Shown piece after piece: positions 16,772 to 25,060 of a stretch of 64,000 nt of DNA; position 1 is the stretch's first letter; the number at the start of each line of letters is the position of its first letter. The stretch comes from Tardiphaga sp. P9-11 (lineage in GTDB: Bacteria > Pseudomonadota > Alphaproteobacteria > Rhizobiales > Xanthobacteraceae). The notes beneath the pieces were generated by a model. It saw only the letters and a program-made list of their open reading frames with translations, did not search any database and was not told the DNA's origin. The translations under genes and the position numbers were made by a program. Location of the stretch: positions 124,001-188,000 of the forward strand of contig NZ_NPKQ01000002.1 in the NCBI RefSeq assembly GCF_008329525.1, written 5' to 3'.

Positions 16772-18196
16772 ATGACCGCTCCCGTCGTTACCCGTTTCGC
16801 CCCTTCGCCGACCGGCTTCCTCCATATCGGCGGAGGACGCACCGCGCTGTTCAACTGGCTCTATGCCAAGAAGACCGGCGGCAAGATGCTGCTGCGGATC
16901 GAGGATACCGACCGCGAGCGCTCAACGGATGCTGCGATCGACGCCATCATAGATGGGCTCAAATGGCTGGGCATCGAGTGGGACGGTGACACCGTCTACC
17001 AATTCGCCCGAGCCGGCCGGCACCGTGAAGTCGCCGAGCAGCTACTCGCCGAGGGCAAGGCCTATTATTGCTACGCCTCGGCCGAAGAACTGCAGCAAAT
17101 GCGCGAGACCGCCCGCGCCGAGGGAAAGTCCAAGCTCTATAACGGATTGTGGCGCGACCGCGATCCGTCCGATCCGCGCCCCGACGTCAAACCGACGATC
17201 CGCCTGAAGGCGCCACTCACCGGCGAGACCGTGATCGAGGATCAGGTGCAAGGCCGCGTAGTCTGGCAGAACGAAAATCTTGACGACCTCGTGCTGCTGC
17301 GTGGCGACGGCAATCCGACCTACATGCTGGCCGTGGTGGTGGACGACCATGACATGGGCGTGACCCATGTCATCCGCGGTGACGACCATCTGATCAACGC
17401 CGCCCGTCAGAAGCAGATCTACGACGCGCTCGGCTGGACCGTGCCCAGCATGTCGCATATTCCGCTGATCCACGGACCTGATGGCTCGAAACTCTCAAAG
17501 CGCCACGGCGCGCTCGGCGTCGAGGCCTATCGCGCGCTGGGCTATGTGCCGGCTGCCCTGCGGAATTACCTGGTGCGGCTCGGCTGGAGCCATGGCGATC
17601 AGGAAATCTTCTCGACCCAGGAGATGATCGACGCCTTCGACCTATCGGGGATCGGCCGTTCCGCCGCGCGCTTCGATTTCGCCAAGCTCGAAAATCTCAA
17701 CGGTCACTACATCCGTCACACCGACGATCAATCCCTCGTGACCATGTTCGAGGACGTGCTGAATTACGTGCCCGGCGGCGCCGAACTGAAGGCGAAGCTC
17801 AACGAAACCACGCGCGCCCAGCTGTTGCGCGCCATGCCCGGCCTGAAGGAGCGCGCCAAGACGCTGATCGAACTGATCGACGGCGCCAACTTCATCTTTG
17901 CCGATCGCCCGCTGGCGATGGAGCCGAAGGCGCAGGCCGTACTGACGCCGGAAACCCGCGTGTTGATCGGCAAGTTGCGCACGGCACTGGAAGCCGTCAC
18001 CGACTGGACCGCAGCAAATGCCGAAGCCGCTACCCGTGCCTTTGCGGAAGAAGCCGGCATCAAGCTTGGCGGTGTCGCGCAGCCACTACGCGTGGCGCTA
18101 ACGGGCAAGACCACGTCGCCCGGCATTTTCGATGTTCTGGCGGTATTGGGAAGGCAGGAATGCCTGGACCGGCTCGCCGATCAGGCATCTATTTAG
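16772..18196 (+). CDS. gltX: Glutamyl-tRNA synthetase
   Basis: A 474-residue class I enzyme. [24 protein letters not shown] carries the HIGH motif (HIGG, residues 18-21), [12 protein letters not shown] follows, and KLSKRHG is the KMSKS loop near residue 240. The C-terminal alpha-helical anticodon cage is full length. Many alphaproteobacteria have two GluRS copies; this one has the standard catalytic marks. The ATG at 16772 gives the usual N-terminus; an in-frame extension upstream is not conserved. gltA follows on the same strand after 154 bases. Confidence 0.96.
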   Translation: MTAPVVTRFAPSPTGFLHIGGGRTALFNWLYAKKTGGKMLLRIEDTDRERSTDAAIDAIIDGLKWLGIEWDGDTVYQFARAGRHREVAEQLLAEGKAYYCYASAEELQQMRETARAEGKSKLYNGLWRDRDPSDPRPDVKPTIRLKAPLTGETVIEDQVQGRVVWQNENLDDLVLLRGDGNPTYMLAVVVDDHDMGVTHVIRGDDHLINAARQKQIYDALGWTVPSMSHIPLIHGPDGSKLSKRHGALGVEAYRALGYVPAALRNYLVRLGWSHGDQEIFSTQEMIDAFDLSGIGRSAARFDFAKLENLNGHYIRHTDDQSLVTMFEDVLNYVPGGAELKAKLNETTRAQLLRAMPGLKERAKTLIELIDGANFIFADRPLAMEPKAQAVLTPETRVLIGKLRTALEAVTDWTAANAEAATRAFAEEAGIKLGGVAQPLRVALTGKTTSPGIFDVLAVLGRQECLDRLADQASI

Positions 18197-18249
18197 CATA
18201 GCTGTAGGCTGCTTTTGCCCGCCTTGCAGCGCACACAGCAATACGCTAC

Positions 18250-18265
18250 GCATTCTGGCGAATGC
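18250..18265. promoter_or_regulatory. Short palindrome in the gltA promoter region
   Basis: GCATTC-tggc-GAATGC is a perfect 6-bp inverted repeat 85 bases before the gltA ATG, within the 154-base gltX-gltA gap. It could be an operator or a small hairpin; nothing else marks its role. Confidence 0.3.
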
Positions 18266-18350
18266 TCTGGAATTCCCGGCTAGCCTCCCCATTTCTCCTG
18301 AAATGTCGGTGGTTTGCCGGCCCCTCAACGATCTCATCGGGGACCACGCG

Positions 18351-19655
18351 ATGGACGCAAAAACCAATACCAAATCCGCAACGCTGACAGTCGACGGCAA
18401 GAGCTTCGACCTTCCGATTCACAGCGGGACGATCGGCCCTGATGTCATCGACATCGGTAAGCTCTACGCCCAGTCCGGGATGTTTACCTACGATCCGGGC
18501 TTCACCTCGACGGGCAGCTGCCAGTCCAAGATCACCTATATCGATGGCGATGCCGGTATCCTCGAATACCGCGGCTACCCAATCGAGCAGCTCGCCGCTA
18601 AGGGCGATTTCCTCGAGACCTGTTACCTGCTGCTGTACGGGGAACTCCCGACCGCCAAACAGAAGGCCGCCTTCGACACAATGGTCACGAACCACACAAT
18701 GGTTCACGATCAGATGAGCCGCTTTTTCCAGGGCTTCCGTCGCGACGCACATCCGATGGCTGTGATGGTCGCATCTGTTGGCGCCCTCGCCGCTTTCTAC
18801 CACGACTCAACTGATATCAACGATCCGAAGCAGCGCGAAATCGCGTCGATCCGCATGATCGCCAAGATACCGACGCTCGCCGCGATGGCTTACAAGTACA
18901 CGATCGGCCAGCCTTTCGTGTATCCGACCAACTCGCTCGACTTTGCAGCGAACTTCATGAAGATGTGCTTCGCCGTGCCGTGCGAGGACTTCAAGGTCAA
19001 TCCGGTGCTCGCCAAGGCGCTGGATAAGATCTTTACGCTTCATGCCGATCACGAGCAGAACGCATCGACCTCGACCGTCCGCATCGCCGGCTCGTCGGGC
19101 GCCAATCCGTTCGCTTGTATCGCCGCCGGCATCGCCTGCCTGTGGGGACCGGCACATGGCGGTGCCAACGAAGCCGCATTGCAGATGCTCGCCGAGATCG
19201 GCACCGTCGATAAGATTCCGGATTTCATCGCCAAGGTGAAGGACAAGAATTCCAGCGTCCGCCTGATGGGCTTCGGTCACCGCGTCTACAAGAACTACGA
19301 TCCGCGCGCTAAGATCATGCAGGAGACCTGCCACGAGGTTCTCAAGGAAACCGGCCACGGCGGCGACGAGATGCTCGCCGTTGCCATGGAGCTCGAGAAG
19401 ATCGCGCTGTCGGACCAGTACTTCATCGACCGCAAGCTGTACCCGAACGTCGATTTCTATTCGGGCATCACGCTGAAGGCGATGGGCTTCCCGACCTCGA
19501 TGTTCACCGTGCTGTTCGCAGTTGCCCGCACCGTTGGCTGGATCAGCCAGTGGAGCGAAATGATTGGCGATCCGCAGCAGAAGATCGGCCGTCCGCGCCA
19601 GCTCTATACCGGCGCAGCCCGCCGCGATTACGTGGACATCGCCAAGCGCAGCTAA
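18351..19655 (+). CDS. gltA: Citrate synthase (type II)
   Basis: A 434-residue enzyme condensing oxaloacetate with acetyl-CoA at the entry of the TCA cycle. Family marks are the N-terminal [15 protein letters not shown] beta domain, [11 protein letters not shown] (first catalytic His, near residue 235), [11 protein letters not shown] (second His), [14 protein letters not shown], and VDFYSGI with the catalytic Asp. The length and N-terminal domain fit the hexameric Gram-negative type. The start at 18351 has GGGGA 9 bases ahead. An intrinsic terminator follows the stop. Confidence 0.97.
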   Translation: MDAKTNTKSATLTVDGKSFDLPIHSGTIGPDVIDIGKLYAQSGMFTYDPGFTSTGSCQSKITYIDGDAGILEYRGYPIEQLAAKGDFLETCYLLLYGELPTAKQKAAFDTMVTNHTMVHDQMSRFFQGFRRDAHPMAVMVASVGALAAFYHDSTDINDPKQREIASIRMIAKIPTLAAMAYKYTIGQPFVYPTNSLDFAANFMKMCFAVPCEDFKVNPVLAKALDKIFTLHADHEQNASTSTVRIAGSSGANPFACIAAGIACLWGPAHGGANEAALQMLAEIGTVDKIPDFIAKVKDKNSSVRLMGFGHRVYKNYDPRAKIMQETCHEVLKETGHGGDEMLAVAMELEKIALSDQYFIDRKLYPNVDFYSGITLKAMGFPTSMFTVLFAVARTVGWISQWSEMIGDPQQKIGRPRQLYTGAARRDYVDIAKRS

Positions 19656-19685
19656 GGCCTCGGTTTCGCAGAGTGTGAAAATCAG

Positions 19686-19715
19686 AACGGCGGGTCTTGC
19701 GATCCGCCGTTTTTT
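19686..19715 (+). terminator. Intrinsic terminator of gltA, probably bidirectional
   Basis: AACGGCGGGTC and GATCCGCCGTT form an 11-bp stem with one G-U pair and a 4-base loop (TTGC), followed by a T-run to 19715. It lies between the converging ends of gltA and lpxB and can serve both. Confidence 0.9.
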
Positions 19716-19745
19716 GTTTCGCTGCAATCTCTTGAATTGAGGCCT

Positions 19746-20900
19746 TCAACTCTTCCGCATCGTGGCTAGCACAACATTCGCCGCACCGACGCTCGGCGAC
19801 GTCTCGCCGGTCGCCATGATCCCATCGAGCCGCGCCAACGCTTCAGCCTGACGCCGCCGCATCGGCGTATCCGCGAGCACCTCCTGCAACGAAGCCCCAA
19901 GCTTCTCCGGCGTGCAGTCTTCCTGAATGAATTCCGGGATCACGTTCTCGCCGATCACCAGATTGGCGAGAATGACCGACGACGAGGTGATGCGGCGACG
20001 GATGATCCAGGCTTCGACGCTTCCGGCCTTGTAGGCGGTGACCATTGGCACGCCCGAAAGCGCAAGTTCCAGCGTGACGGTTCCGGACTTGGCGAACGCT
20101 GCATGTGCGATGCGGAACGCGGCGCGCTTCTCTGTTTCACTCACAACGATCCGCGGCTGCACCGGCCACGCGTTCAGCGCTTCGGCGATCACCTCGACGA
20201 GATGCGGCATGGTTGGCAGGATCAGTTCGAATTTCGTGCCCTGCTTGTGCAGCAGATCGAGCGTCGCGCCGAACGTTGCCATATGATGACGGATCTCGCT
20301 GCGACGGCTGCCCGGCAATACCAGCAGCACCGGCGGCTTCGCTTCGCGACGCGCCTGCTCTTCCGCATTGGGACGGAGCGCATCGATCTGCTCGATCAGG
20401 GGATGACCGACATAGGTGCATGGCGGTCCGCCTAGCCGCCGGTGCGCCTCGGGCTCGAACGGCAACAACGCCAGCACATGGTCGACATAGGCGCGCATCG
20501 CCTTCGCGCGTCCCGGCCGCCACGCCCACACCGTGGGCGATACGTAATTGACGATGGGAATGGAAGGATCGCGCTGGCGCACGCGCTTGGCGACGCGATG
20601 GGTAAAATCCGGACTATCGATGATGATCAGCACGTCGGGTTTGGCCCGCAGCACATCTTCAGTCGCCCGCTTGATAAGCTTCAGGATAGACGGCAGCTTC
20701 CGCACGACGGCCGCGAGACCGATGATCGAAAGCTCCTCGATGGGAAACAGCGACTGCAGCCCTTCGCGCGCCATCGACGAACCGCCGACGCCCTGAAAGC
20801 GCACGTCATCGCCGAGTCGCTGGCGCAGCACCTTCATCAGCGCGGAGCCGAGACGGTCGCCGGATTCTTCAGTGGCGATGAGATAGATCGTCTTCGTCAC
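19746..20900 (-). CDS. lpxB: Lipid-A-disaccharide synthase
   Basis: A 384-residue GT-B glycosyltransferase (family GT19) that joins UDP-2,3-diacylglucosamine to lipid X at the inner membrane. Visible marks are IYLIATEESGDRLGSALM at the N-terminus, the FQGVGG motif, NYVSPTVWAWRPGRAK, YVGHPLIEQ and LLPGSRRSEI in the C-terminal domain, and AFAKSGTVTLELAL near residue 270. The start is GTG and overlaps the lpxI stop as GTGA, so translation is coupled. It is the last gene of the lipid A operon. Confidence 0.96.
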   Translation of the reverse strand: MTKTIYLIATEESGDRLGSALMKVLRQRLGDDVRFQGVGGSSMAREGLQSLFPIEELSIIGLAAVVRKLPSILKLIKRATEDVLRAKPDVLIIIDSPDFTHRVAKRVRQRDPSIPIVNYVSPTVWAWRPGRAKAMRAYVDHVLALLPFEPEAHRRLGGPPCTYVGHPLIEQIDALRPNAEEQARREAKPPVLLVLPGSRRSEIRHHMATFGATLDLLHKQGTKFELILPTMPHLVEVIAEALNAWPVQPRIVVSETEKRAAFRIAHAAFAKSGTVTLELALSGVPMVTAYKAGSVEAWIIRRRITSSSVILANLVIGENVIPEFIQEDCTPEKLGASLQEVLADTPMRRRQAEALARLDGIMATGETSPSVGAANVVLATMRKS

Positions 20901-21778
20901 GTCGGAAGTCCCGTCACGAAAAGACCTGCGGCATCGGCGGCGACAATCATCTGCTGCGGTTCGGCGACAATCGTATTGCCTGCGACGATGGCAATGCCGG
21001 CGAGCTTCGCGGCCGCAGCGCGCTCGATCGTACGCGGCCCCAATGTCGGCAGATCGAAGCGCAAGTCCTGTCCGCTCTTTGGCGCCTTCACCAGGACGCC
21101 CCGCCCTGCCTTGGCACGAATACGCCCCTGCTCACGCAGAAGCGCCACGCGGGCCAGCAATCCATCGGTACCTTCGATATCCTCGATCCCCACCACATGG
21201 CCGTCGATCACCACGGTCGCCTGGCCGATATCGAACGGGCTCAAGGCGCGCAGGACTTCGCGCCCGCGCGCGATATCGGCTTCAGCGTCTTGATCCGGTA
21301 CGGCACGTGTCACGCTGCCCGCCGGCATCAGCACATCCGGCGCAACGTCCTTGATCCCCAGCAGACGAAAACCTTCATGCTCGAACAGACGGCTGACACT
21401 CGTCAGCAAGTGATCGTCACCGCCGCGAAACGCGCGAAACACCTTCGGCATCACGCGAAGCGTTGCCCAGTCCAGCCTGATCTCGGAGATTGCCGGCCGC
21501 ACAAGCGTGCCGATGAAAGTGAGGTCCCGGCAGTTTTCGCTGCGCATCAGCTTCAGCAAACGGCCAAACTGGCCGATGGAAATCCAGTGGTGCTGAAATC
21601 GCGCCACCAGCGCCGGATCGCAGAACCCTTTCAGTGCGAACAACACCGGCTTGATGCCGCGAGCCTGCAACGAGGCTGCGACGGCGAAGGGCAGCGAACC
21701 GCCGCCGGCGATGATCCCGAACGGCGAGCCTATCGGCGGATGTTCTTGCAGATCCTGCGCTTGAGCCTGGTCGGTCAT
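20897..21778 (-). CDS. lpxI: UDP-2,3-diacylglucosamine pyrophosphatase LpxI
   Basis: A 293-residue enzyme that cleaves UDP-2,3-diacylglucosamine to lipid X, replacing LpxH in alphaproteobacteria. It has GIIAGGGSLPFAVA at the start, the DLTFIGTLVRP segment, LLTSVSRLFEHEGFRLLG, and the C-terminal GRGVLVKAPKSGQDLRFDLPTLG region typical of the family (DUF1009). Its place between lpxA and lpxB is the usual one. I chose the ATG at 21778. A TTG at 21805 overlapping the lpxA stop is an alternative that would add nine residues. Confidence 0.94.
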   Translation of the reverse strand: MTDQAQAQDLQEHPPIGSPFGIIAGGGSLPFAVAASLQARGIKPVLFALKGFCDPALVARFQHHWISIGQFGRLLKLMRSENCRDLTFIGTLVRPAISEIRLDWATLRVMPKVFRAFRGGDDHLLTSVSRLFEHEGFRLLGIKDVAPDVLMPAGSVTRAVPDQDAEADIARGREVLRALSPFDIGQATVVIDGHVVGIEDIEGTDGLLARVALLREQGRIRAKAGRGVLVKAPKSGQDLRFDLPTLGPRTIERAAAAKLAGIAIVAGNTIVAEPQQMIVAADAAGLFVTGLPT

Positions 21779-21801
21779 GGTTCGCCCCGCGATACCCGAA
21801 C

Positions 21802-22605
21802 TCAAGAGTTGTTCTTGCTATCCTCGGGCAGACACAGTGCGCGGTGCTTGGCGCCCGCGATAAATGTCAGAATTTCTGCAATCGCCGGATCGTCATTTGC
21901 CAAAGGCAGCACACGCTCAAGCCGCTCAGCGAAGACGCCGGAGCCATGGAAAAGCTTCTGGTAGAACGAGCGCACGGCGGCGACGCGCTCCTTCGTGAAT
22001 TTGCGGCGCTTCATGCCGATGATGTTGAGGCCTTCCAGCGCCGCATACTGGCCATTCACGAGTCCGAACGGGATGATATCACCGCGCACGCCGCAGATGC
22101 CGCCGACCATGACCTGGGAGCCAATGCGGGTGAACTGGTGCACGGCCGACAGCCCGCCCATGAAAACGAAATCGCCGATCTCGCAATGGCCGCCAAGCGT
22201 CGCCGAGGTCGCGAAGATCACGTCATTGCCGACGTGGCAATCATGGCCGACATGGGCACAGTTCATGAAGTAACCGCGATCGCCCACCGACGTGATGCCG
22301 CCGCCAGCGACAGTACCCGCATTCATGGTCACGGACTCGCGGATGGTACAGCCATTGCCGATGGTCAGCCTGGTCAGTTCGCCCTTGTAGCTGAGCGACT
22401 GCGGGGGCGTGCCTAATGACGCGAACGGATAGATCGTGCAGTTCTCGCCGATGGTCGTCTGCGCCGTCACGTTGACATGCGACAGCAGCTTCGTGCCTGC
22501 ACCGATCGTGACATGCGGTCCGATGATGCAGAAGGGCCCGATTTCGGCGCCCTCGCCAATGACAGCACCGTCGGCGACGCGGGCGGTTGGATCGATCTTG
22601 CTCAT
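21802..22605 (-). CDS. lpxA: UDP-N-acetylglucosamine acyltransferase
   Basis: A 267-residue trimeric left-handed beta-helix enzyme, the first step of lipid A synthesis, which moves a 3-hydroxyacyl chain from ACP to UDP-GlcNAc. Hexapeptide repeats run from VIGEGAEIGPFCIIGPHVTIG to about residue 190. The catalytic His is in MNCAHVGHDCHVG, and the C-terminal helices (RRKFTKERVAAVRSFYQ) are intact. In relatives it follows fabZ directly; here a block of about 2.4 kb on the other strand intervenes, so it needs its own promoter in 22606-22761. The ATG at 22605 gives the usual start. Confidence 0.96.
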   Translation of the reverse strand: MSKIDPTARVADGAVIGEGAEIGPFCIIGPHVTIGAGTKLLSHVNVTAQTTIGENCTIYPFASLGTPPQSLSYKGELTRLTIGNGCTIRESVTMNAGTVAGGGITSVGDRGYFMNCAHVGHDCHVGNDVIFATSATLGGHCEIGDFVFMGGLSAVHQFTRIGSQVMVGGICGVRGDIIPFGLVNGQYAALEGLNIIGMKRRKFTKERVAAVRSFYQKLFHGSGVFAERLERVLPLANDDPAIAEILTFIAGAKHRALCLPEDSKNNS

Positions 22606-22718
22606 CGAGAAGTCCAGTTCCTGCAAATTTCTAGGATTTTCCGCTGCGTAACCCGCGTCACGTGGACTGTCCAGTACCGCGCGGACAAGCGCCACTGGAA
22701 CCTTGCTGAACTCCAAAT

Positions 22719-22733
22719 GTTCATGATACGTTC
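22719..22733. promoter_or_regulatory. Possible LexA box upstream of the inserted operon
   Basis: GTTCATGATACGTTC fits GTTC-N7-GTTC exactly with an AT-rich spacer, 28 bases before the ATG of the first LuxR-type gene. A GAAC at 22708-22711 adds a GAAC-N7-GTTC overlap, as in the lexA promoter. An eight-base consensus can occur by chance in 64 kb, so position is the main support. Confidence 0.5.
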
Positions 22734-22744
22734 CTTTTGTATCA
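22724..22744. promoter_or_regulatory. TGATAC/GTATCA inverted repeat, candidate LuxR-type operator
   Basis: TGATAC (22724-22729) and GTATCA (22739-22744) are perfect arms with a 9-base spacer, 17 bases before the first LuxR-type ATG. It overlaps the possible LexA box, so the two readings compete or work together. Confidence 0.4.
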
Positions 22745-22761
22745 GTGTGGAATGACCTTTC

Positions 22762-23034
22762 ATGGCGCGTCTGACCAATCGGGAGGAGGAAGTATTGTCG
22801 CTGGTTGGCCAGTCAATGAGCTGCAAACAGATCGCCCGTGCCCTCGCCATTTCCGAGTTCACCGTCCGCAAACATCGCGCAAGCATCCTGCACAAGATGC
22901 GGCTGGGAACCACGGCGCAACTCACCGCCTTCGCCAAAACATCTTTCGCAAAGGCCTCTTTCACTAATACATCGCATGTCGGCGAGGCATCGCAACGCGC
23001 CGATCAGCGAGAAAGACACGACCGGTCTTTTTGA
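22762..23034 (+). CDS. Free-standing LuxR/GerE-type helix-turn-helix protein 1
   Basis: A 90-residue protein. Residues 1 to about 57 are a complete LuxR-type DNA-binding domain (LTNREEEVLSLVGQSMSCKQ, then ISEFTVRKHRASILHKM) without any sensor or receiver domain in front. The tail (58-90) is polar, rich in Ser, Thr and Arg, and likely disordered. GGA lies about 10 bases before the ATG. Its end overlaps the next gene as TTGA. The recognition part (KQIAR-x-L-x-IS and TVRKHR) is almost the same as in the next gene, pointing to a tandem duplication. Free-standing GerE-like proteins act as plain transcription factors; the target is unknown. Confidence 0.82.
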   Translation: MARLTNREEEVLSLVGQSMSCKQIARALAISEFTVRKHRASILHKMRLGTTAQLTAFAKTSFAKASFTNTSHVGEASQRADQRERHDRSF

Positions 23035-23273
23035 TCGACAGCCGACCCATCCTCCGACCGCGCGAAATCGACGTCGCGCGGCTCATTGCTGTTGGCCTCA
23101 CCAGCAAGCAGATCGCCCGCAAACTCGGGATCAGCCCCCTCACCGTCCGCAAGCATCGCGAGAACGCGATGCGCAGCCTGAACGTCCACAGCCTTGCCGA
23201 GCTGATCGACGCGGCGAGACGCCTCGGTTTCGTCAATACGCCATCGGAGCTATATCGCACAACCATCGGTTGA
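23031..23273 (+). CDS. Free-standing LuxR/GerE-type helix-turn-helix protein 2
   Basis: An 80-residue LuxR-type DNA-binding domain (LRPREIDVARLIAVGLTSKQ, ISPLTVRKHRENAMRSLNVH), again with no sensor domain. The start is TTG and overlaps the stop of the previous gene (TTGA), with no strong ribosome site of its own, so it is probably made by translational coupling. That would give the two proteins in fixed ratio, compatible with a heterodimer. The short C-terminal tail ends YRTTIG. The 119 bases after its stop, before the next gene, show nothing I can name. Confidence 0.78.
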   Translation: MIDSRPILRPREIDVARLIAVGLTSKQIARKLGISPLTVRKHRENAMRSLNVHSLAELIDAARRLGFVNTPSELYRTTIG

Positions 23274-23392
23274 CGCACGCTATGGTTGTTATCCGCGACA
23301 TCGTCACGACAGCACGCAAGCCGCAATACTTCCTCGCCTCGCAAGGCCGCTTGTTGTCGCCGACCAGTCACCATTCAGCCAGGAGCAGCAAC

Positions 23393-24046
23393 ATGGCCAA
23401 GTACACGATCAAGGTTCTGAACAACTCTGGGTTCGCGAAGAACTATGTTCTCTTCATGCAACCACCCGCCGTGACATCGACCGGCGGACAGCCCGTCGTT
23501 TACAGTAACGCGTGGGTGACATTTAACGGCATCCTGCCGGGTGGGACGGACACGGTCGAGTACACCGACGAGACTTTCGCCTACTGGGCAACTGCAACCA
23601 TGCCCGTCGCTCCAGGGACAACCATGGGCCAGAGCGGCGCTGCTGCGGTCGATGTCACTCTGCAGGATAGCGTCACCTTTGCCGGAACGACCCCCATCGG
23701 TTTCGGAACGGTTACGCCGGGCGGCGCCATGAGCGGCTCTTACAGGATTATCGCCAACAACGATTTCACCGCATCCAACGGATACTTGTTCGGTCTGGCG
23801 CGTCCCGGCAACGTTCCGAGCATCCCGTCACCGGTCGCGACCTTCATCGCGGAGCCGAACGACACGTTCAACGTGACACCTGTGATCAACTTCTATGTCG
23901 CCGATGGCGCATACACGCCCGGTCAGATCATCGACTACACCGCAGCCTCGACCAAGGCCGGCAACGTCAACTTCACGGGTCGCGCGCAAACCAGCGCTGT
24001 GGTCACGCAGAACCCCGACGGCTCATTCTCGCCTCAGTACTACTGA
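23393..24046 (+). CDS. Unrecognised 217-residue cysteine-free beta-rich protein
   Basis: I do not recognise this protein with confidence. It has no cysteine, few Lys/Arg, and is rich in Thr, Gly, Ala, Val, Asn and aromatic residues, with alternating patterns that suggest an all-beta fold (YTIKVLNNSGFAKNYVLFMQ, VVYSNAWVTFNGI, FNVTPVINFYVADGAY). There is no signal peptide or membrane span. AGGAG lies 7 bases before the ATG at 23393. Such composition occurs in secreted or surface structural proteins and fibre-like subunits. The gene stands between the LuxR-type pair and the seven-cysteine protein gene, on the same strand. A stable hairpin separates it from the latter, so it may be made in larger amounts. 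Confidence 0.75.
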   Translation: MAKYTIKVLNNSGFAKNYVLFMQPPAVTSTGGQPVVYSNAWVTFNGILPGGTDTVEYTDETFAYWATATMPVAPGTTMGQSGAAAVDVTLQDSVTFAGTTPIGFGTVTPGGAMSGSYRIIANNDFTASNGYLFGLARPGNVPSIPSPVATFIAEPNDTFNVTPVINFYVADGAYTPGQIIDYTAASTKAGNVNFTGRAQTSAVVTQNPDGSFSPQYY

Positions 24047-24123
24047 TCGTCGGCGTCGGTGAAGGCCTGCGTTCTGGCACGCACCAAATCCTGATCGGGA
24101 TCTGCACCATGTGCGTCGCGATC

Positions 24124-24150
24124 GGTGCCGCCGCAGCGGGCGGCGGCACC
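24124..24150 (+). repeat. Perfect 11-bp hairpin between the two unknown genes
   Basis: GGTGCCGCCGC (24124-24134) pairs with GCGGCGGCACC (24140-24150) around a 5-base loop. It has no U-run, so it is not a standard terminator. Lying 78 bases after the first gene and 48 before the second, it could stabilise the upstream message or reduce read-through. Confidence 0.65.
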
Positions 24151-24197
24151 GCATAATCATCCCTCCAATTCAAACGCTGACATCACAAGAGGTCCAC

Positions 24198-25022
24198 ATG
24201 GCTGTAGCCTATTCATCCTTTGTCACGCCGGCAGGGAATCTCGCACCGGCAATTCACGGCGCCAATTTCGACGCCCCGTTCAACTGTTCCGCCACATTCA
24301 CCGGCACCTGCTCGGCTGGCGAATATCGCCAGTATGTTATGGGCCAGAACACGGCCAATGGCAGCGTGGTCGCCCTCGTATTGTGCGGAGCTGTGGTGCT
24401 GCTACCAGCGGCATATCAGGAAGATGGCTGCCCGTCGGGCAGCTGTACGGCGTACGGACATCGAAGCTGTCCACAGCACCCGTATGATCGTTACGACCCT
24501 GCACGTGCGGACGGATGCCAGTTCTCGATGTATGATGCGCCCGGATTCAAGAACGTGGTGCGAGGGACCAGATACGTCGTCTACTTTTCATTCCAGGGAA
24601 AACTGATCGACACGTCAGCCGGCGGCGCCGTCCTTGCAACTAAAGGATGGACGGTAGAAGGAACTACGACCGTGGCAGAGACTCCTCCAACACCGGCCTT
24701 GGTTGGTTTGTCGGCAACCGAGAAACTCATTGGTGCGCATACCTCGCTCAATCTCGACACCGGCGCTCTTGAATTGCACATGGTGATCACGCGCCCCGCT
24801 GGCTTACCGGGCCTCGATGGCTCATCGATGAACCTGTCTCTCATCGATCCGGCGGGTAAAAGATCGCATCCGCCTGACGCACCAGCGGTCCACGAGATCG
24901 GGACGCAGAGCCAATCGACTGTGAGCCTCGTCTATACGCTTCGCCCAGGCGCCACTCCGCCGAGCTCAGTAGAATTGGCGGTACACGGTGGTATCGTCAC
25001 GATGCGCGTTCGGCAGCGCTAG
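24198..25022 (+). CDS. Unrecognised 274-residue protein with a cysteine-rich N-terminal half
   Basis: Seven cysteines (30, 38, 63, 78, 83, 91, 107) lie in the first 110 residues: FNCSATFTGTCSAGEYRQYV, LCG, QEDGCPSGSCTAYGHRSCPQ, DGCQF. The GEYRQYV ... QEDGC ... AYGHR ... GCxF pattern reminds me of a domain I associate with proteins near contractile-injection or toxin loci, but I cannot verify that. The second half (150-274) is Thr/Pro/Ser-rich and beta-like. There is no signal peptide. AAGAGG lies 5 bases before the ATG at 24198. The many cysteines suggest disulphides or a metal site. Confidence 0.72.
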   Translation: MAVAYSSFVTPAGNLAPAIHGANFDAPFNCSATFTGTCSAGEYRQYVMGQNTANGSVVALVLCGAVVLLPAAYQEDGCPSGSCTAYGHRSCPQHPYDRYDPARADGCQFSMYDAPGFKNVVRGTRYVVYFSFQGKLIDTSAGGAVLATKGWTVEGTTTVAETPPTPALVGLSATEKLIGAHTSLNLDTGALELHMVITRPAGLPGLDGSSMNLSLIDPAGKRSHPPDAPAVHEIGTQSQSTVSLVYTLRPGATPPSSVELAVHGGIVTMRVRQR

Positions 25023-25031
25023 ACGAATAAC

Positions 25032-25060
25032 ACGGGCTGAGCGGTATAGCCTCAGTCCGT
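25032..25060. terminator. Hairpin at the junction of the inserted operon and fabZ
   Basis: ACGGGCTGAG and CTCAGTCCGT pair over 10 bp with one G-U and a 9-base loop. It overlaps the fabZ stop codon and follows the inserted operon by 9 bases, so it may end both transcripts. U-runs are weak on both strands. Confidence 0.5.

Larger units (their letters stand above)
22606..25051. other. Foreign-looking block inserted between fabZ and lpxA
   Basis: The order bamA-lpxD-fabZ-lpxA-lpxI-lpxB is conserved in proteobacteria. Here 2.4 kb with four plus-strand genes breaks it. The genes are two free-standing LuxR-type DNA-binding proteins and two unrecognised proteins of 217 and 274 residues. I see no transposase, integrase, tRNA edge or flanking direct repeat, so the route of entry is unknown. 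A hairpin (25032-25060) marks the right edge at the fabZ stop. The block reads like one self-contained operon, promoter at about 22700-22750, without genes of known housekeeping function. Confidence 0.75.

Noticed and set aside
22606-25051. Insertion sequence or prophage remnant explaining the inserted block
   Set aside because: No transposase, integrase, terminal inverted repeats or target duplication could be found by eye, so it is reported as a block of unknown origin and not as a mobile element.
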